DNA of 64,000 bases from Phocoenobacter uteri (GCF_900454895.1 NZ_UGTA01000001.1:248001-312000), one strand, 5' to 3'; positions 26,276 through 36,368 are shown, numbered from the stretch's first letter. Translations and numbers: made by a program. The notes: a model not told the origin generated them from the sequence alone.

Positions 26276-27490
26276 TTATCTTCTACGGTTTTTATTATAA
26301 TGTTGTGGACGAGGACGTTTTGGCAAAGGTAATAATGCTTCAACATCATATTGGCTCACAGGAATTGCGTGTCCAATATAGTTTTCAATCGCGGTTAAGT
26401 TTGTTGCATAACGCTCACAAGCAAAACTGATTGAATGTCCACTTTCCCCAGCACGACCTGTACGACCGATACGGTGTACATAGTCTTCACAATCGTCAGG
26501 TAAATCATAATTAAAGACGTGAGTAACTTCTGGAATATGTAAACCACGAGCTGCGACGTCTGTTGCAACTAGGATATCAAGCTGACCATTTGTAAAGCTT
26601 TCTAGTAGTGCTAAACGTTTTTTCTGTGCGATATCGCCTGTTAAAATGCCAACACGGTGTTTATCTGCTTTTAAGAAACGCCATACGTCTTCACATTTTT
26701 GTTTTGTATTTGCAAACACGATACAGCGATCTGGCCATTCTTCTTCAATTAAAGTTAGAAGTAGTGCCATTTTATCTTTATTTGATGGATAAAATAATTC
26801 TTCTTTAATACGATGTCCTGTGCGTTGTAAAGGTTCAACTTCAATATAAGTTGCTTCGTTCATATCTTCGTAAGCTAGCTCACGAACACGCTCAGAAAGT
26901 GTTGCAGAAAACAGCATTGTTAAGCGTTGTGTTGGAGCAGGGCATTGACGCATTAAATAGCGAATATCCTTGATGAAACCAAGATCAAACATACGATCTG
27001 CTTCATCTAAAACAACTACTTGGATTTGTTCAAGGTTGATGATGCCTTGTTTAACATAATCAATCACACGTCCAGTTGTTCCTACCAAAATATCAACGCC
27101 TTGTTCAATCGCTTTTACCTGTTTATCGTAGCCATCACCACCATAAGCAAGAGCCACGTTTAAATGGCAATTTTTAACAAAAATTTCAGCATCAGCACCA
27201 ATTTGAACCGCAAGTTCACGAGTTGGAGCTAAAATTAACGCTCTTGGCTGATTAGGTTTGGTTTTCGTTTTGTTGCTCAGTAAATGATGAAAAGTAGCAA
27301 CTAAAAACGCCATTGTTTTACCTGTACCGGTTTGAGCTTGCCCTGCGATATCTTTTCCTAAAAGCGTATGAGGAAGTGTTTGGGCTTGGATAGGGGTACA
27401 AAAATTAAAGCCTTTGCTATCAAGTGCATTTAGCACATCTTGATGAATAGAAAGATCTTTAAATTGTTGTTCTGTAAGGTGTTTTGACAT
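26276..27490 (-). CDS. rhlB: ATP-dependent RNA helicase RhlB
   Basis: This 404-residue DEAD-box protein has a Q motif, Walker A AQTGTGKT, LDEADRM, SAT and the HRIGRTGR motif VI. N-terminal sequence (MSKHLTEQQFKDL) and overall length match RhlB, the helicase partner of RNase E in the degradosome. I start it at the ATG at 27490, which matches the family N-terminus; the ATG 12 bases earlier is less likely. The basic tail (KRPRPQHYNKNRRR) is short. Confidence 0.93.
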   Translation of the reverse strand: MSKHLTEQQFKDLSIHQDVLNALDSKGFNFCTPIQAQTLPHTLLGKDIAGQAQTGTGKTMAFLVATFHHLLSNKTKTKPNQPRALILAPTRELAVQIGADAEIFVKNCHLNVALAYGGDGYDKQVKAIEQGVDILVGTTGRVIDYVKQGIINLEQIQVVVLDEADRMFDLGFIKDIRYLMRQCPAPTQRLTMLFSATLSERVRELAYEDMNEATYIEVEPLQRTGHRIKEELFYPSNKDKMALLLTLIEEEWPDRCIVFANTKQKCEDVWRFLKADKHRVGILTGDIAQKKRLALLESFTNGQLDILVATDVAARGLHIPEVTHVFNYDLPDDCEDYVHRIGRTGRAGESGHSISFACERYATNLTAIENYIGHAIPVSQYDVEALLPLPKRPRPQHYNKNRRR

Positions 27491-27645
27491 TATGTTTCTC
27501 AAATTTGTAAATTTTAAAATAAATCTTACCGCTTGTAGGTAAGATAAAGTTGTGTAAAAGATACCATAAATAAAGGAATTTTAGTAGAATTCTATTTCAT
27601 TATGCGTGATATATTATGAAAAACATCCTATTTTAAACAATAAAA

Positions 27646-28320
27646 ATGATACAACTAACAACATATTCAGAAACGGAAACAGTCTTATTATCCAAAGCAC
27701 AATGGTTATCAGGATTTAGCTTAGGCGAGATCGCAGAATCTTTAAATATTATTGTTCCTCCAGATTTACGTCGTGATAAAGGCTGGGTTGGAATGCTGAT
27801 AGAAACTGCTCTCGGTGCAAAAGCGGGTAGTAAAGCTGAACAGGACTTTGCACATTTAGGAATAGAGTTAAAAACAATACCTATCAATCGTCAAGGACAG
27901 CCCTTAGAAACTACTTTTGTTAGCCTTGCGCCACTTACTCAAAATAGTGGTATTACTTGGCAAGGCTCTCACGTTCGCCATAAATTACAGCGAGTGTTAT
28001 GGATTCCAGTGGAAGGGGAGCGACAAATTCCATTAAGTGAACGTCGTATTGGACAACCGATTTTATGGTCACCAACGCCAGAACAAGAGCAACAATTACA
28101 ACAAGATTGGGAAGAATTGATGGAATTGATCGTACTGGGGAGATTAAATGAAATCAATGCAAAAATAGGTGAGGTTTTACAGCTTCGTCCCAAAGGAAAA
28201 AACAGCCGTTCTCTTGCAAATGCTTTTAATCAAGAGGGAGAACAGGTACAATCTCTGCCTTTGGGATTTTATCTTCGAAAAGAATTTACTTCAAAAATTT
28301 TACAGCAATTTTTTAATTAA
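27646..28320 (+). CDS. mutH: DNA mismatch repair endonuclease MutH
   Basis: This 224-residue protein has RRDKGWVGMLIE and the catalytic segment GIELKTIPI, typical of MutH, which nicks the unmethylated strand at hemimethylated GATC. Its presence implies Dam-directed mismatch repair, relevant to repeat stability at the adhesin locus. No clear ribosome site precedes the ATG. Confidence 0.95.
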   Translation: MIQLTTYSETETVLLSKAQWLSGFSLGEIAESLNIIVPPDLRRDKGWVGMLIETALGAKAGSKAEQDFAHLGIELKTIPINRQGQPLETTFVSLAPLTQNSGITWQGSHVRHKLQRVLWIPVEGERQIPLSERRIGQPILWSPTPEQEQQLQQDWEELMELIVLGRLNEINAKIGEVLQLRPKGKNSRSLANAFNQEGEQVQSLPLGFYLRKEFTSKILQQFFN

Positions 28321-28332
28321 AAAGGAATAGAT

Positions 28333-29058
28333 ATGTTTGAATGGATAGTAAATCCAGAAGCGTGGATTGTATTATTAACTCTGTCAGGGCTAGAAATTGT
28401 ATTAGGGATTGATAATATTATTGTAATTACAATTTTAGTATCAAGATTACCGCAACATCAGCATAAATCAGCACGTATTTTAGGGCTTGGTTTAGCAATG
28501 ATCACAAGGATCTTGCTGTTGCTTTCTCTTGCGTGGATGGCTCGCTTAGTTGATCCATTATTTTCATTATTAGGCAACGAGATCTCAGGACGCGATCTAA
28601 TTTTAATTTTAGGGGGATTTTTCCTTATTATTAAGAGTGCAAGTGAATTGAAAGAGGCTATTAGAGGCGAGTCACATCACGAGACGTCGATTAAAGCACG
28701 TACAGCTAATTATGTAATGACTCTTTTTCAAATTGCCGTGATTGATATTGTGTTCTCGCTGGATTCTGTGATCACTGCTGTAGGAATGGCAAATGATATT
28801 CCAGTAATGGTGCTAGCGATTATCATTGCGGTAGGAATAATGATGCTTGCTGCAAATACAATTGGTGAATTTGTAGATCGCCATCCAACTATTAAAAATT
28901 TAGCCTTAGCTTTTTTGATTTTAATTGGAATTGCTTTAGTCGGTGAAGGCTTTGAAACCCACATTCCAAAAATCGCCGTTTACACAGCAATGGGCTTCTC
29001 AGTAATTGTGGAATTATTGAATATTAAAATGCGAAAAAATATGGAAAAGAATAAGTAA
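28333..29058 (+). CDS. TerC-family integral membrane protein (YgdQ-like)
   Basis: This 241-residue protein has about seven membrane helices and the acidic TerC motifs GIDNIIVITI (about residues 24-33) and SLDSVITAVGM. TerC-family proteins are linked to metal export or loading, but YgdQ itself has no settled role. It lies 12 bases after mutH and is probably cotranscribed with it. Confidence 0.88.
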   Translation: MFEWIVNPEAWIVLLTLSGLEIVLGIDNIIVITILVSRLPQHQHKSARILGLGLAMITRILLLLSLAWMARLVDPLFSLLGNEISGRDLILILGGFFLIIKSASELKEAIRGESHHETSIKARTANYVMTLFQIAVIDIVFSLDSVITAVGMANDIPVMVLAIIIAVGIMMLAANTIGEFVDRHPTIKNLALAFLILIGIALVGEGFETHIPKIAVYTAMGFSVIVELLNIKMRKNMEKNK

Positions 29059-29078
29059 ATCATATCGCATATTTACAA

Positions 29079-29114
29079 CCAGATATTAAATGAAAAAGAA
29101 TATCTGGTTTTTTT
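29079..29114 (+). terminator. Terminator of the mutH-terC unit
   Basis: The arms CCAGATATT and AATATCTGG are followed by seven T residues, 20 bases after the stop codon. Confidence 0.85.
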
Positions 29115-29217
29115 ATGTGTGTAATTTACAAATAGCATAAATAAGATATTTAAATAAGTATTTTATAGATCAATGAATTGATTTTTAGATTATATGTAAG
29201 GAGAAAATAAACAGGAA

Positions 29218-29294
29218 TGGTGCGACCAAGTGGACTCGAACCACCGACCCCTACCATGTCAAGGTAGTGCTCTAACCAACTGAGCTATGGTCGC
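29218..29294 (-). tRNA. tRNA-Val(GAC)
   Basis: This 77-base minus-strand cloverleaf has acceptor GCGACCA, anticodon loop TTGACAT (anticodon GAC) and encoded CCA. Confidence 0.96.
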
Positions 29295-29322
29295 ATTTTT
29301 ATATGCTTTGAAAACGTGGCGT

Positions 29323-29350
29323 ATTTTATCATAAAAATACGATGATGCAA
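29323..29350 (-). promoter_or_regulatory. Promoter of tRNA-Val
   Basis: On the minus strand TTGCAT and TAAAAT are separated by 16 bases and lie 28 bases upstream of the tRNA. Confidence 0.55.
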
Positions 29351-29590
29351 TTTTTTGTAAAAATTTTTTTAAATTTAACCGCTTATTTATATGTAACTGC
29401 TTAAAATAAAAACGAATTTGCTTTAATTAGTCTTTATTTTGATTCAAATTTCACTTATTTTAAATAGGGTTTTTCTTTATTTTATCCTTTTCTTCACATT
29501 TACTTTATAGCTTAAAAGTATTATCATTTCAGGTGTTTATGCCATTTTGATGGTTATTTTTATTTTAAAAGCAAATTATAGAGGATAGGG
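29351..29590 (+). other. AT-rich leader region of pheST
   Basis: There is no gene here. A degenerate uptake-type site (ACCGCTTA) lies at 29378. A Phe-rich frame (GFFFILSFSS) opens after a stop codon near 29461 and resembles the pheM leader of E. coli, but it has no ATG, GTG or TTG start and I see no terminator/antiterminator pair. AGGATAGGG precedes the pheS ATG. Confidence 0.4.
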
Positions 29591-30580
29591 ATGCAAAACC
29601 TAGAAAAGATCGTAGATCAAGCGTTACAAGCGGTGGAATCTGCACAAGATGTTACAAGTCTTGAAAATATTAGAGTAGAGTATTTTGGTAAGAAAGGGCA
29701 TTTTACGTCGTTAATGCAAGGATTACGTGATGTTTCACCAGAAGATCGTCCAAAAGTAGGGCAAAAAATCAATGAAGCGAAGCAACAAGCACAAGCCGCA
29801 TTAAATGCGAAAAAAGAGACATTAGAAACCGAAGCATTAAATGCAAAATTATTTAGTGAAAGTATTGATGTGAGTTTACCGGGTCGTAAAACAGAACTTG
29901 GTGGTTTACACCCTGTATCTATCACGATTGATCGCGTGACCAAATTCTTTGCGGATTTAGGTTTTTCTGTGGAAAATGGTCCTGAAATTGAATCAGATTA
30001 TTATAACTTTGATGCATTAAATATTCCAAAACATCACCCTGCACGTGCGGATCACGATACATTTTGGTTTGACGCACAACGTTTGTTAAGAACACAAACA
30101 TCAGGTGTACAAATTCGTTCAATGGAACAAACTCAGCCACCAATTCGCATTATTGCACCGGGTCGCGTGTATCGTAATGATTACGATCAAACGCACACAC
30201 CAATGTTCCATCAAATCGAATTATTATTTGTGGACAAAAAAGCGAATTTTACTGAATTAAAAGGTTTGTTACATAGTTTCTTGCGTGCCTTCTTTGAAGA
30301 AGATTTAGAAGTACGTTTCCGTCCATCTTTTTTCCCATTCACAGAGCCTTCGGCAGAAGTGGATGTTATGGGTAAAAATGGTAAATGGTTAGAAGTGTTA
30401 GGTTGTGGAATGGTTCATCCTAATGTGTTGAAAAATGTAGGTATCGATCCGAATGAGTACTCAGGCTTTGCTGTGGGTATGGGGGTTGAGCGTTTAGCAA
30501 TGTTGCGTTATAACGTGACCGATTTGCGTGCATTCTTTGAGAATGACTTACGTTTTTTAAAACAATTTGATTACAAATAA
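29591..30580 (+). CDS. pheS: Phenylalanyl-tRNA synthetase alpha subunit
   Basis: This 329-residue protein has an N-terminal coiled coil (about residues 1-90) and the class II catalytic core. Motif 2 lies around FHQIELLFVD and motif 3 is GMGVERLAMLRY. It charges tRNA-Phe as an alpha2-beta2 tetramer with PheT. pheT begins 20 bases downstream. Confidence 0.98.
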   Translation: MQNLEKIVDQALQAVESAQDVTSLENIRVEYFGKKGHFTSLMQGLRDVSPEDRPKVGQKINEAKQQAQAALNAKKETLETEALNAKLFSESIDVSLPGRKTELGGLHPVSITIDRVTKFFADLGFSVENGPEIESDYYNFDALNIPKHHPARADHDTFWFDAQRLLRTQTSGVQIRSMEQTQPPIRIIAPGRVYRNDYDQTHTPMFHQIELLFVDKKANFTELKGLLHSFLRAFFEEDLEVRFRPSFFPFTEPSAEVDVMGKNGKWLEVLGCGMVHPNVLKNVGIDPNEYSGFAVGMGVERLAMLRYNVTDLRAFFENDLRFLKQFDYK

Positions 30581-30600
30581 GATAGGATGAGGAAAGAATA

Positions 30601-32988
30601 ATGAAATTTAATGAATCTTGGTTGCGTGAGTGGGTAAATCCAGCGATTACAACGGAACAATTATGCGATCAAATCACAATGCTTGGTTTAGAAGTGGACG
30701 GCGTTGAGGCGGTTGCAGATACCTTTTCAGGCGTTGTTGTGGGTGAAGTGGTTGAATGTGGTCAGCACCCAAATGCAGATAAATTACGTGTCACCAAAGT
30801 AAATGTGGGTGGCGAGCGTTTATTAGACATCGTGTGTGGTGCACCAAACTGCCGTTTAGGTTTAAAAGTGGCTTGTGCTGTTGATGGTGCAGTTTTACCA
30901 GGTAATTTCAAAATTAAGAAAACCAAATTACGTGGCGAACCGTCTGAAGGAATGCTTTGTTCATTCACTGAATTAGGCATTAAAGTTGAGCAAGATGGTA
31001 TTATTGAATTGCCAGCAGACGCACCTATCGGTAAAGATTTCCGTGAATATTTAGATTTAGAAGATAGTATTGTTGAAATCAGCTTAACGCCAAATCGTGC
31101 GGATTGTTTAAGTATTTCAGGGATTGCACGTGAAGTGGCGGTTGCAAATCAGTTAGAAATGGTTGCACCAACATTTGAGCCAGTTTCAGCAACAATTTCA
31201 GATAAAGTTGCCGTAGAAATTCACAATCCAGAGGCTTGCCCACGCTATTTAGCTCGTGTGGTTAAAAATGTGAATGTAAACGCACAATCGCCACTTTGGT
31301 TACAAGAAAAATTACGCCGTTGTGGTATGCGTTCTATCGATCCTGTGGTTGATGTCACAAACTTTGTGTTACTAGAATTAGGTCAGCCAATGCACGCCTT
31401 TGATATGGCAAAAGTGAACGCACCAATTCAAGTACGTTTAGCAAAAGAAAATGAAAAATTAGTGTTATTAGACGGTAATGAAGTTGCATTAAAAGAAAAT
31501 ACCTTGCTAATTTGCGATCAAAATCAACCGCTTGCAATGGCGGGGATCTTCGGTGGTAAAGAAAGTGGCGTAAGTGATACGACAACAGATATTATTTTAG
31601 AGGCAGCATTCTTTGCACCATTGGCCATTGCAGGACGTGCAAGACAATATGGTTTACATACGGATTCTTCGCACCGTTTTGAGCGTGGTGTGGATTTTGA
31701 AAATACACGCAATGCAATGGAACGTGCAACCGCATTATTATTAGAAATCTGTGGTGGTGAAGCGGGCGAAATCGTGGAAGCGAAAAGTGATGAGCATTTA
31801 CCAAAAGCAAATCAAGTGACGTTACGTCGTGAAAAGTTAGACGCTTTATTAGGTCATCATATCCCTGATGAAACCGTCACTGATATTTTAACGCGTTTAG
31901 GTTTATCGCCAATTTTTGCAAATAATGAATGGAAAGTGACCGCTTGTAGCTGGCGTTTTGATATTGAAATTGAAGAAGATTTAATTGAAGAAGTGGCTCG
32001 CATTTACGGTTATAACAGCATTCCAAATAATGCACCGTTAGCACACTTAAATATGAATGAACACCGTGAAGCGAACTTAGATTTAATGCGTGTCAAAATG
32101 GCATTAGTGGACAGCGATTACCAAGAGGCGATCACTTATAGTTTTGTTAATCCAAAAACACAGGCGTTATTACACCCAAATCAAGAATCTATTGTGTTAC
32201 CTAATCCAATTTCAGCGGATATGTCAGCAATGCGTTTATCGTTGTTAAGTGGTTTGTTAGAAGCGGTCGTTTATAACCAAAAACGTCAGCAAAGCCGAGT
32301 ACGTTTATTTGAAACTGGTTTACGTTTTGTGCCTGATGAAAATGCGGAAATGGGTATTCGCCAAGAACAAATGTTAGCGGCGGTTATTGTAGGTGCAAAA
32401 CATAATGAACACTGGACGGGTAAATCAGATAACGTTGATTTCTTTGATTTAAAAGGCGATTTAGAGCGAGTTTTATCTCTAACAAATAAAGCGAAATCAG
32501 TACGTTTTGTGGCTAAAACCTATGACGCATTACATCCAGGTCAATCAGCAGCGATCTTAATTGATGAAAAAGAAGTGGGTTTTATCGGTACAGTACACCC
32601 AAAAGTTGCACAAAAATTAGATATTTCAGGTACAGCAGTCGTATTTGAAATTTTATGGTCAGCGATTGATGAGCGTGCGGTTACACAAGCGAAAGAAATT
32701 TCTAAATTCCCAGCAAATAAACGTGATATTGCGGTTGTGGTTGATCGTAATGTGGCTGTGGCAGATATTTTATCTACTTGTCAAAAAGCAGGTGGAGAGA
32801 ATCTAATTGCGGTAAATCTTTTTGATGTTTATCAAGGTGAAAATATTGGTAGCGATAAGAAGAGCTTAGCAATTAGCTTAACTGTTCAAGATACTTCAAA
32901 AACCCTTGAAGAAGAAGAGATCAATACTGTAATTAAATCTGTATTGAGCGAACTTGAACAATGTTTTAGAGCATATTTGAGAGATTAG
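30601..32988 (+). CDS. pheT: Phenylalanyl-tRNA synthetase beta subunit
   Basis: This 795-residue protein has an N-terminal tRNA-binding domain (about residues 39-150), the B3/B4 editing domain, the B5 DNA-binding-like domain and a C-terminal anticodon-binding domain (FPANKRDIAVVVDRNV start, about residue 700). The length is standard. Uptake-type sequence GACCGCTTG occurs inside it. It is followed 15 bases later by ihfA. Confidence 0.98.
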   Translation: MKFNESWLREWVNPAITTEQLCDQITMLGLEVDGVEAVADTFSGVVVGEVVECGQHPNADKLRVTKVNVGGERLLDIVCGAPNCRLGLKVACAVDGAVLPGNFKIKKTKLRGEPSEGMLCSFTELGIKVEQDGIIELPADAPIGKDFREYLDLEDSIVEISLTPNRADCLSISGIAREVAVANQLEMVAPTFEPVSATISDKVAVEIHNPEACPRYLARVVKNVNVNAQSPLWLQEKLRRCGMRSIDPVVDVTNFVLLELGQPMHAFDMAKVNAPIQVRLAKENEKLVLLDGNEVALKENTLLICDQNQPLAMAGIFGGKESGVSDTTTDIILEAAFFAPLAIAGRARQYGLHTDSSHRFERGVDFENTRNAMERATALLLEICGGEAGEIVEAKSDEHLPKANQVTLRREKLDALLGHHIPDETVTDILTRLGLSPIFANNEWKVTACSWRFDIEIEEDLIEEVARIYGYNSIPNNAPLAHLNMNEHREANLDLMRVKMALVDSDYQEAITYSFVNPKTQALLHPNQESIVLPNPISADMSAMRLSLLSGLLEAVVYNQKRQQSRVRLFETGLRFVPDENAEMGIRQEQMLAAVIVGAKHNEHWTGKSDNVDFFDLKGDLERVLSLTNKAKSVRFVAKTYDALHPGQSAAILIDEKEVGFIGTVHPKVAQKLDISGTAVVFEILWSAIDERAVTQAKEISKFPANKRDIAVVVDRNVAVADILSTCQKAGGENLIAVNLFDVYQGENIGSDKKSLAISLTVQDTSKTLEEEEINTVIKSVLSELEQCFRAYLRD

Positions 32989-33003
32989 TTTGAGGAATAA
33001 CGT

Positions 33004-33291
33004 ATGACGCTAACCAAATTTGAAATAACAGAAAATCTTATTGAACAGCTTGATTTAGATAAAGCTGTGGCAAAAGAGTTTGTTGAGCTATTTTTTGAAG
33101 AAATTCGAGCCTCTTTGGAAAAAGGTGAAGAGGTTAAATTATCTGGTTTTGGTAATTTCCAACTACGAGAAAAGAAAGCTCGTCCAGGACGCAACCCTAA
33201 AACAGGGGAAGATGTTGCTGTTTCTGCTCGACGAGTGGTGGTGTTTAAACCAAGTCAGAAATTAAAAGATCGTATTGAAAAGGTCAATTAG
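33004..33291 (+). CDS. ihfA: Integration host factor alpha subunit
   Basis: This 95-residue DNABII protein has the DNA-bending arm RPGRNPKTGEDV with its intercalating proline, and the GFGNF core. It pairs with IhfB to bend DNA in recombination, replication and transcription. The pheST-ihfA order is typical of gamma-proteobacteria. Confidence 0.98.
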   Translation: MTLTKFEITENLIEQLDLDKAVAKEFVELFFEEIRASLEKGEEVKLSGFGNFQLREKKARPGRNPKTGEDVAVSARRVVVFKPSQKLKDRIEKVN

Positions 33292-33325
33292 AATAACGAA
33301 GAATGATAATGAATAGGATTAAATA

Positions 33326-33826
33326 ATGGTATTTTACAAACATAGGAAGTTCCTTTTTTTAGGTGTAGTTTGCTGTTATTTAGTTCTGTTTTTAACAGGA
33401 TGTTCAACATCAGGTTATCATTCTGAGTCTAGAAATGGACATCTGAATCGTTCATCATCTACGATTCCGAACCTTATTAAACAATATAATAGTTGGAAAG
33501 GAACACGTTATCAGCTAGGTGGAATGAGTAAGCGAGGTGTTGATTGCTCAGGTTTCACTTTGGTTACATTCAGAGATCTTTTTGGATTGCGTATTGCAAG
33601 AACAACTGTTGCACAATCCAAGCAAGGTTTTTATATTCCTAAACATAATCTGCAAGCAGGCGATTTAGTCTTCTTTAAAACAGGGCGAGGACCTTTTGGA
33701 AATCATGTTGGGATTTATGTAAAAAATGGTGTTTTTTTGCACGCCTCATCTAAAAAAGGGGTGACTTATTCAAACTTGAATTCTCCATATTGGAAAAAAG
33801 TATATTGGCAAGCTCGACGTTTATAG
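33326..33826 (+). CDS. nlpC: NlpC/P60-family lipoprotein endopeptidase
   Basis: This 166-residue protein has a lipoprotein signal ending LTGC (lipidated C26) and an NlpC/P60 domain with catalytic C74 (GVDCSGF) and the histidines H127 and H139 (GNHVGIYV and FLHAS). It cleaves peptide cross-links or stem peptides in murein. It follows ihfA by 34 bases, the same order as in related genomes. Confidence 0.92.
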   Translation: MVFYKHRKFLFLGVVCCYLVLFLTGCSTSGYHSESRNGHLNRSSSTIPNLIKQYNSWKGTRYQLGGMSKRGVDCSGFTLVTFRDLFGLRIARTTVAQSKQGFYIPKHNLQAGDLVFFKTGRGPFGNHVGIYVKNGVFLHASSKKGVTYSNLNSPYWKKVYWQARRL

Positions 33827-33962
33827 CAAAAGTATGAAGTAGCTCACAAAATTGAATATTTTATAACAGAAGTGTTTGAAAAATAGTTAGATTTATTTTA
33901 TCTTATGAGCATAAAAAATAAGTGTTGTGTTTAACAACCTTTTCATAATTTGCTTTCCGAGT

Positions 33963-33987
33963 GCCCCTTAGTTTAGGGGCTTTTTTT
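33963..33987 (+). terminator. Terminator between nlpC and rseC
   Basis: The arms GCCCCT and AGGGGC are followed by seven T residues. The 130 bases between nlpC and this hairpin are AT-rich with no gene that I can support. Confidence 0.8.
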
Positions 33988-34129
33988 GTTTTTAGGATGT
34001 GAGATTTTTCAATATAATAAATTGAAATTATTACTAAAATATTGTAGGTGTCTACTTAGCTTACTGATAAAATCAGTAATACTTAATTCTTCGGTTTTAA
34101 TTTATTATGATATCTTTTTAAGGAAAACG

Positions 34130-34552
34130 ATGTTAATTGAACAAGCAACGGTTTTGAAATATAGTAATGGCAAGGCTTTGATTGAGTGTTATTCAAAATC
34201 AGGATGTGGTGGCTGTTCTGCTAAAAATGGTTGTGGTACACAATCACTCTCTGAATTAACGGGCAAAAAAAATCAAATTCTGTTGGAAATTGATGTAAAC
34301 CAAGAATTAAAACAAGGTGATATTGTCCAAATTGGGTTGAAAGAAGCGACTCTTTTAGCGGGAGTTATTTGGCTATATGGCCTACCACTTTTCGTGTTAA
34401 TTTGTGTAGCGGTCGGATTTTCACAACTTTTTGCAAATGAACTTCTGGTTGCATTGTGTTCATTTTTGACTACTTTAAGTAGCTTTTGGTTAATAAAGCA
34501 GAAATTTGATAGACATAATGATTATCAAGTTACTTTTTTAAGAAAAATTTAG
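34130..34552 (+). CDS. rseC: SoxR-reducing/sigma-E regulatory membrane protein RseC
   Basis: This 140-residue protein has the N-terminal cysteine motif CGGCSAKNGCG and two membrane helices (about residues 75-95 and 100-120). RseC-family proteins affect sigma-E or SoxR activity. I start it at the ATG at 34130 with AAGGA 5 bases upstream. An in-frame extension upstream to 33986 crosses the terminator and lacks a ribosome site. No rseA, rseB or rpoE lies next to it. Confidence 0.88.
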   Translation: MLIEQATVLKYSNGKALIECYSKSGCGGCSAKNGCGTQSLSELTGKKNQILLEIDVNQELKQGDIVQIGLKEATLLAGVIWLYGLPLFVLICVAVGFSQLFANELLVALCSFLTTLSSFWLIKQKFDRHNDYQVTFLRKI

Positions 34553-34612
34553 CATAAAATTGTGCTTTTGTTAGGTATAATCGCAACACTTATTTTATTA
34601 AAGGATCTTATT

Positions 34613-36052
34613 TTGAATACAGAAACACTTTATGGCGTATGTGCCATTCTTATTATCATTGTTTTAATTATTAGCTGGCTATTTTTTTCTAGAAATAGTC
34701 TTCAACAACAGTTAGATGAAATATCATCTAAATATGATAATTTAGTTGATGAAAAAACCAATTTAGAGCAGTGGGGTATTCAGCAAAGCACTAAGCTAGA
34801 AGCAACCCTTGAGCGTGTTAAAGAACGTGACAACTCGATTTTAGATGGGCTAAAACAAAATGCATTATTGTCTTCTCAATTAAAGCAAACGCAGTTAGAG
34901 CTGACACAATTACGAACCACATTACACGAAAAACAAGCGAATTTCGAAGAGCAACAACGTAATTTTGTGGAAGTAAAACAGCAATTGAATGTAGAGTTTC
35001 AGCATTTAGCTCAAAAGATTTTAGATGAAAAAACAAAATCTTTTGATGAAACTAATCAATCATCGATCAATTTACTTTTGAAACCTTTCAAAGAACAGAT
35101 TGATCAATTCCAAAAACGTGTCAATGAAGTGCATAGCGAAGCACTGAAAGGCAATACGAATTTAGAGTTAGAGATCAAACGTGTATTAGAGATCGGGCTT
35201 TCTATGTCTCAAGAAGCACAGAATCTAACGACGGCGTTGAAAGGGAATAATAAAGTTGCAGGGAACTGGGGCGAAATTCAGCTTGAGAGTGCGTTACAAT
35301 CAGCGGGACTTTTGAAACAAGAGCATTATCTTGCCCAAGAAAGTTATCACAATGAAGAAGGCAAACGCTTTGCTCCTGATTTTGTGGTTAAATTACCGGA
35401 TAATAAGCATTTAGTTTTAGATAGTAAAGTCTCGTTAGTGGCTTATGATAAAGCGGTTAAATCGACGGAAAACTTTGCTATTTCACAAGCCCTTGATGAA
35501 CATTGCCGTTCATTAAGAACCCATATTGATGGTTTATCTAAGAAAAATTATAGCCAGTTATTAGGTATAAAAAGCCCTGATTTTGTGCTGATGTTTGTGC
35601 CTGTTGAACCTGCTTATATTGAAGCAATGAAACACGATCCACAACTCTTTAACTATGGTTATGAACGCAACGTGATTTTAGTTTCTCATACAACCTTAAT
35701 GCCAATTCTACGCACCGTTGCGAATTTGTGGCGAATTGAACGAGGTAATGTGGAAGCTCGCGAAATCAGTGAAAAAGCAGGCGATATTTATAATCAAGTT
35801 TGTGTGATAGCAGACCGTTTAAATAGCTTAGGAAAAACCTTAACGACTGTGAATAAGCATTATAATAGTGCTATTACTGCAGTGGTTGGTCAACAAGGTT
35901 TAGTGGGTAAAGTAGAGCGTTTTCAAACTCTTTCAACCAAAGCTCTGCAAAAAGAACCAATGCAGCTAGAACCACTAAATAATGATTTTGATACAGCGCG
36001 CTTGGAGTTGTTGATTGAACAGCAAGAGATAGGACATCGAGCTGAATTGTAA
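34613..36052 (+). CDS. rmuC: DNA recombination protein RmuC
   Basis: This protein of about 479 residues has an N-terminal membrane helix, a long coiled coil (about residues 30-180) and the RmuC nuclease-like domain (APDFVVKLPDNKHLVLDSKV). RmuC limits inversion at short inverted repeats in E. coli. AAGGAT lies 6 bases before the TTG at 34613, so I prefer that start. A GTG at 34562, just after the rseC stop, would add 17 residues but has no ribosome site. Confidence 0.88.
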   Translation: MNTETLYGVCAILIIIVLIISWLFFSRNSLQQQLDEISSKYDNLVDEKTNLEQWGIQQSTKLEATLERVKERDNSILDGLKQNALLSSQLKQTQLELTQLRTTLHEKQANFEEQQRNFVEVKQQLNVEFQHLAQKILDEKTKSFDETNQSSINLLLKPFKEQIDQFQKRVNEVHSEALKGNTNLELEIKRVLEIGLSMSQEAQNLTTALKGNNKVAGNWGEIQLESALQSAGLLKQEHYLAQESYHNEEGKRFAPDFVVKLPDNKHLVLDSKVSLVAYDKAVKSTENFAISQALDEHCRSLRTHIDGLSKKNYSQLLGIKSPDFVLMFVPVEPAYIEAMKHDPQLFNYGYERNVILVSHTTLMPILRTVANLWRIERGNVEAREISEKAGDIYNQVCVIADRLNSLGKTLTTVNKHYNSAITAVVGQQGLVGKVERFQTLSTKALQKEPMQLEPLNNDFDTARLELLIEQQEIGHRAEL

Positions 36053-36067
36053 CGTTATAAGATATGT

Positions 36068-36106
36068 AAAAAGTTGGTGAGAGTTTATATTTCTGCCAAC
36101 TTTTTT
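36068..36106 (+). terminator. Terminator downstream of rmuC
   Basis: The arms AAAAAGTTGG and CCAACTTTTTT form a stem that ends in a T-run. The following 200 bases up to the zapG terminator hold only a degenerate uptake-type site (AAGCGGTTA near 36149) and no gene. Confidence 0.8.
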
Positions 36107-36312
36107 ATTTTACATTATCGAATGAAAAGATTAAGTGGCAAGAAACTAAGCGGTTAATTATTTGTTGATTTTTACCAATTTACTTGAAAATGTGAAGCAA
36201 CTATTGTTAGCCTCACTTAGATATGATATTAAAGCTTTTAGCTGACTTCCGTGAGCTTATTGGGAAAAGATATATTTAATTAGAGATAGTTAGAGTATCT
36301 TTCAAGAAAAAG

Positions 36313-36339
36313 AAAGGTCTGCAAAAATTACAGACCTTT
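36313..36339 (-). terminator. Terminator of zapG
   Basis: The arms AAAGGTCTG and CAGACCTTT form a 9-bp stem. On the minus strand a T-rich run (CTTTTTCTTG) follows. Confidence 0.75.
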
Positions 36340-36368
36340 ATAAATAATCATAGCAATATTAAGAATAT

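Noticed and set aside
29458..29543. Phe-rich leader peptide (pheM-like) before pheS
   Set aside because: No start codon follows the preceding stop and no terminator/antiterminator pair is visible, so attenuation cannot be supported.
33827..33962. Possible small RNA between nlpC and rseC
   Set aside because: A terminator is present but there is no convincing promoter or folded body beyond it; it fits the nlpC transcript end.
33986..34129. 48-codon N-terminal extension of rseC
   Set aside because: It begins within the terminator T-run and has no ribosome site; the ATG at 34130 matches the family.
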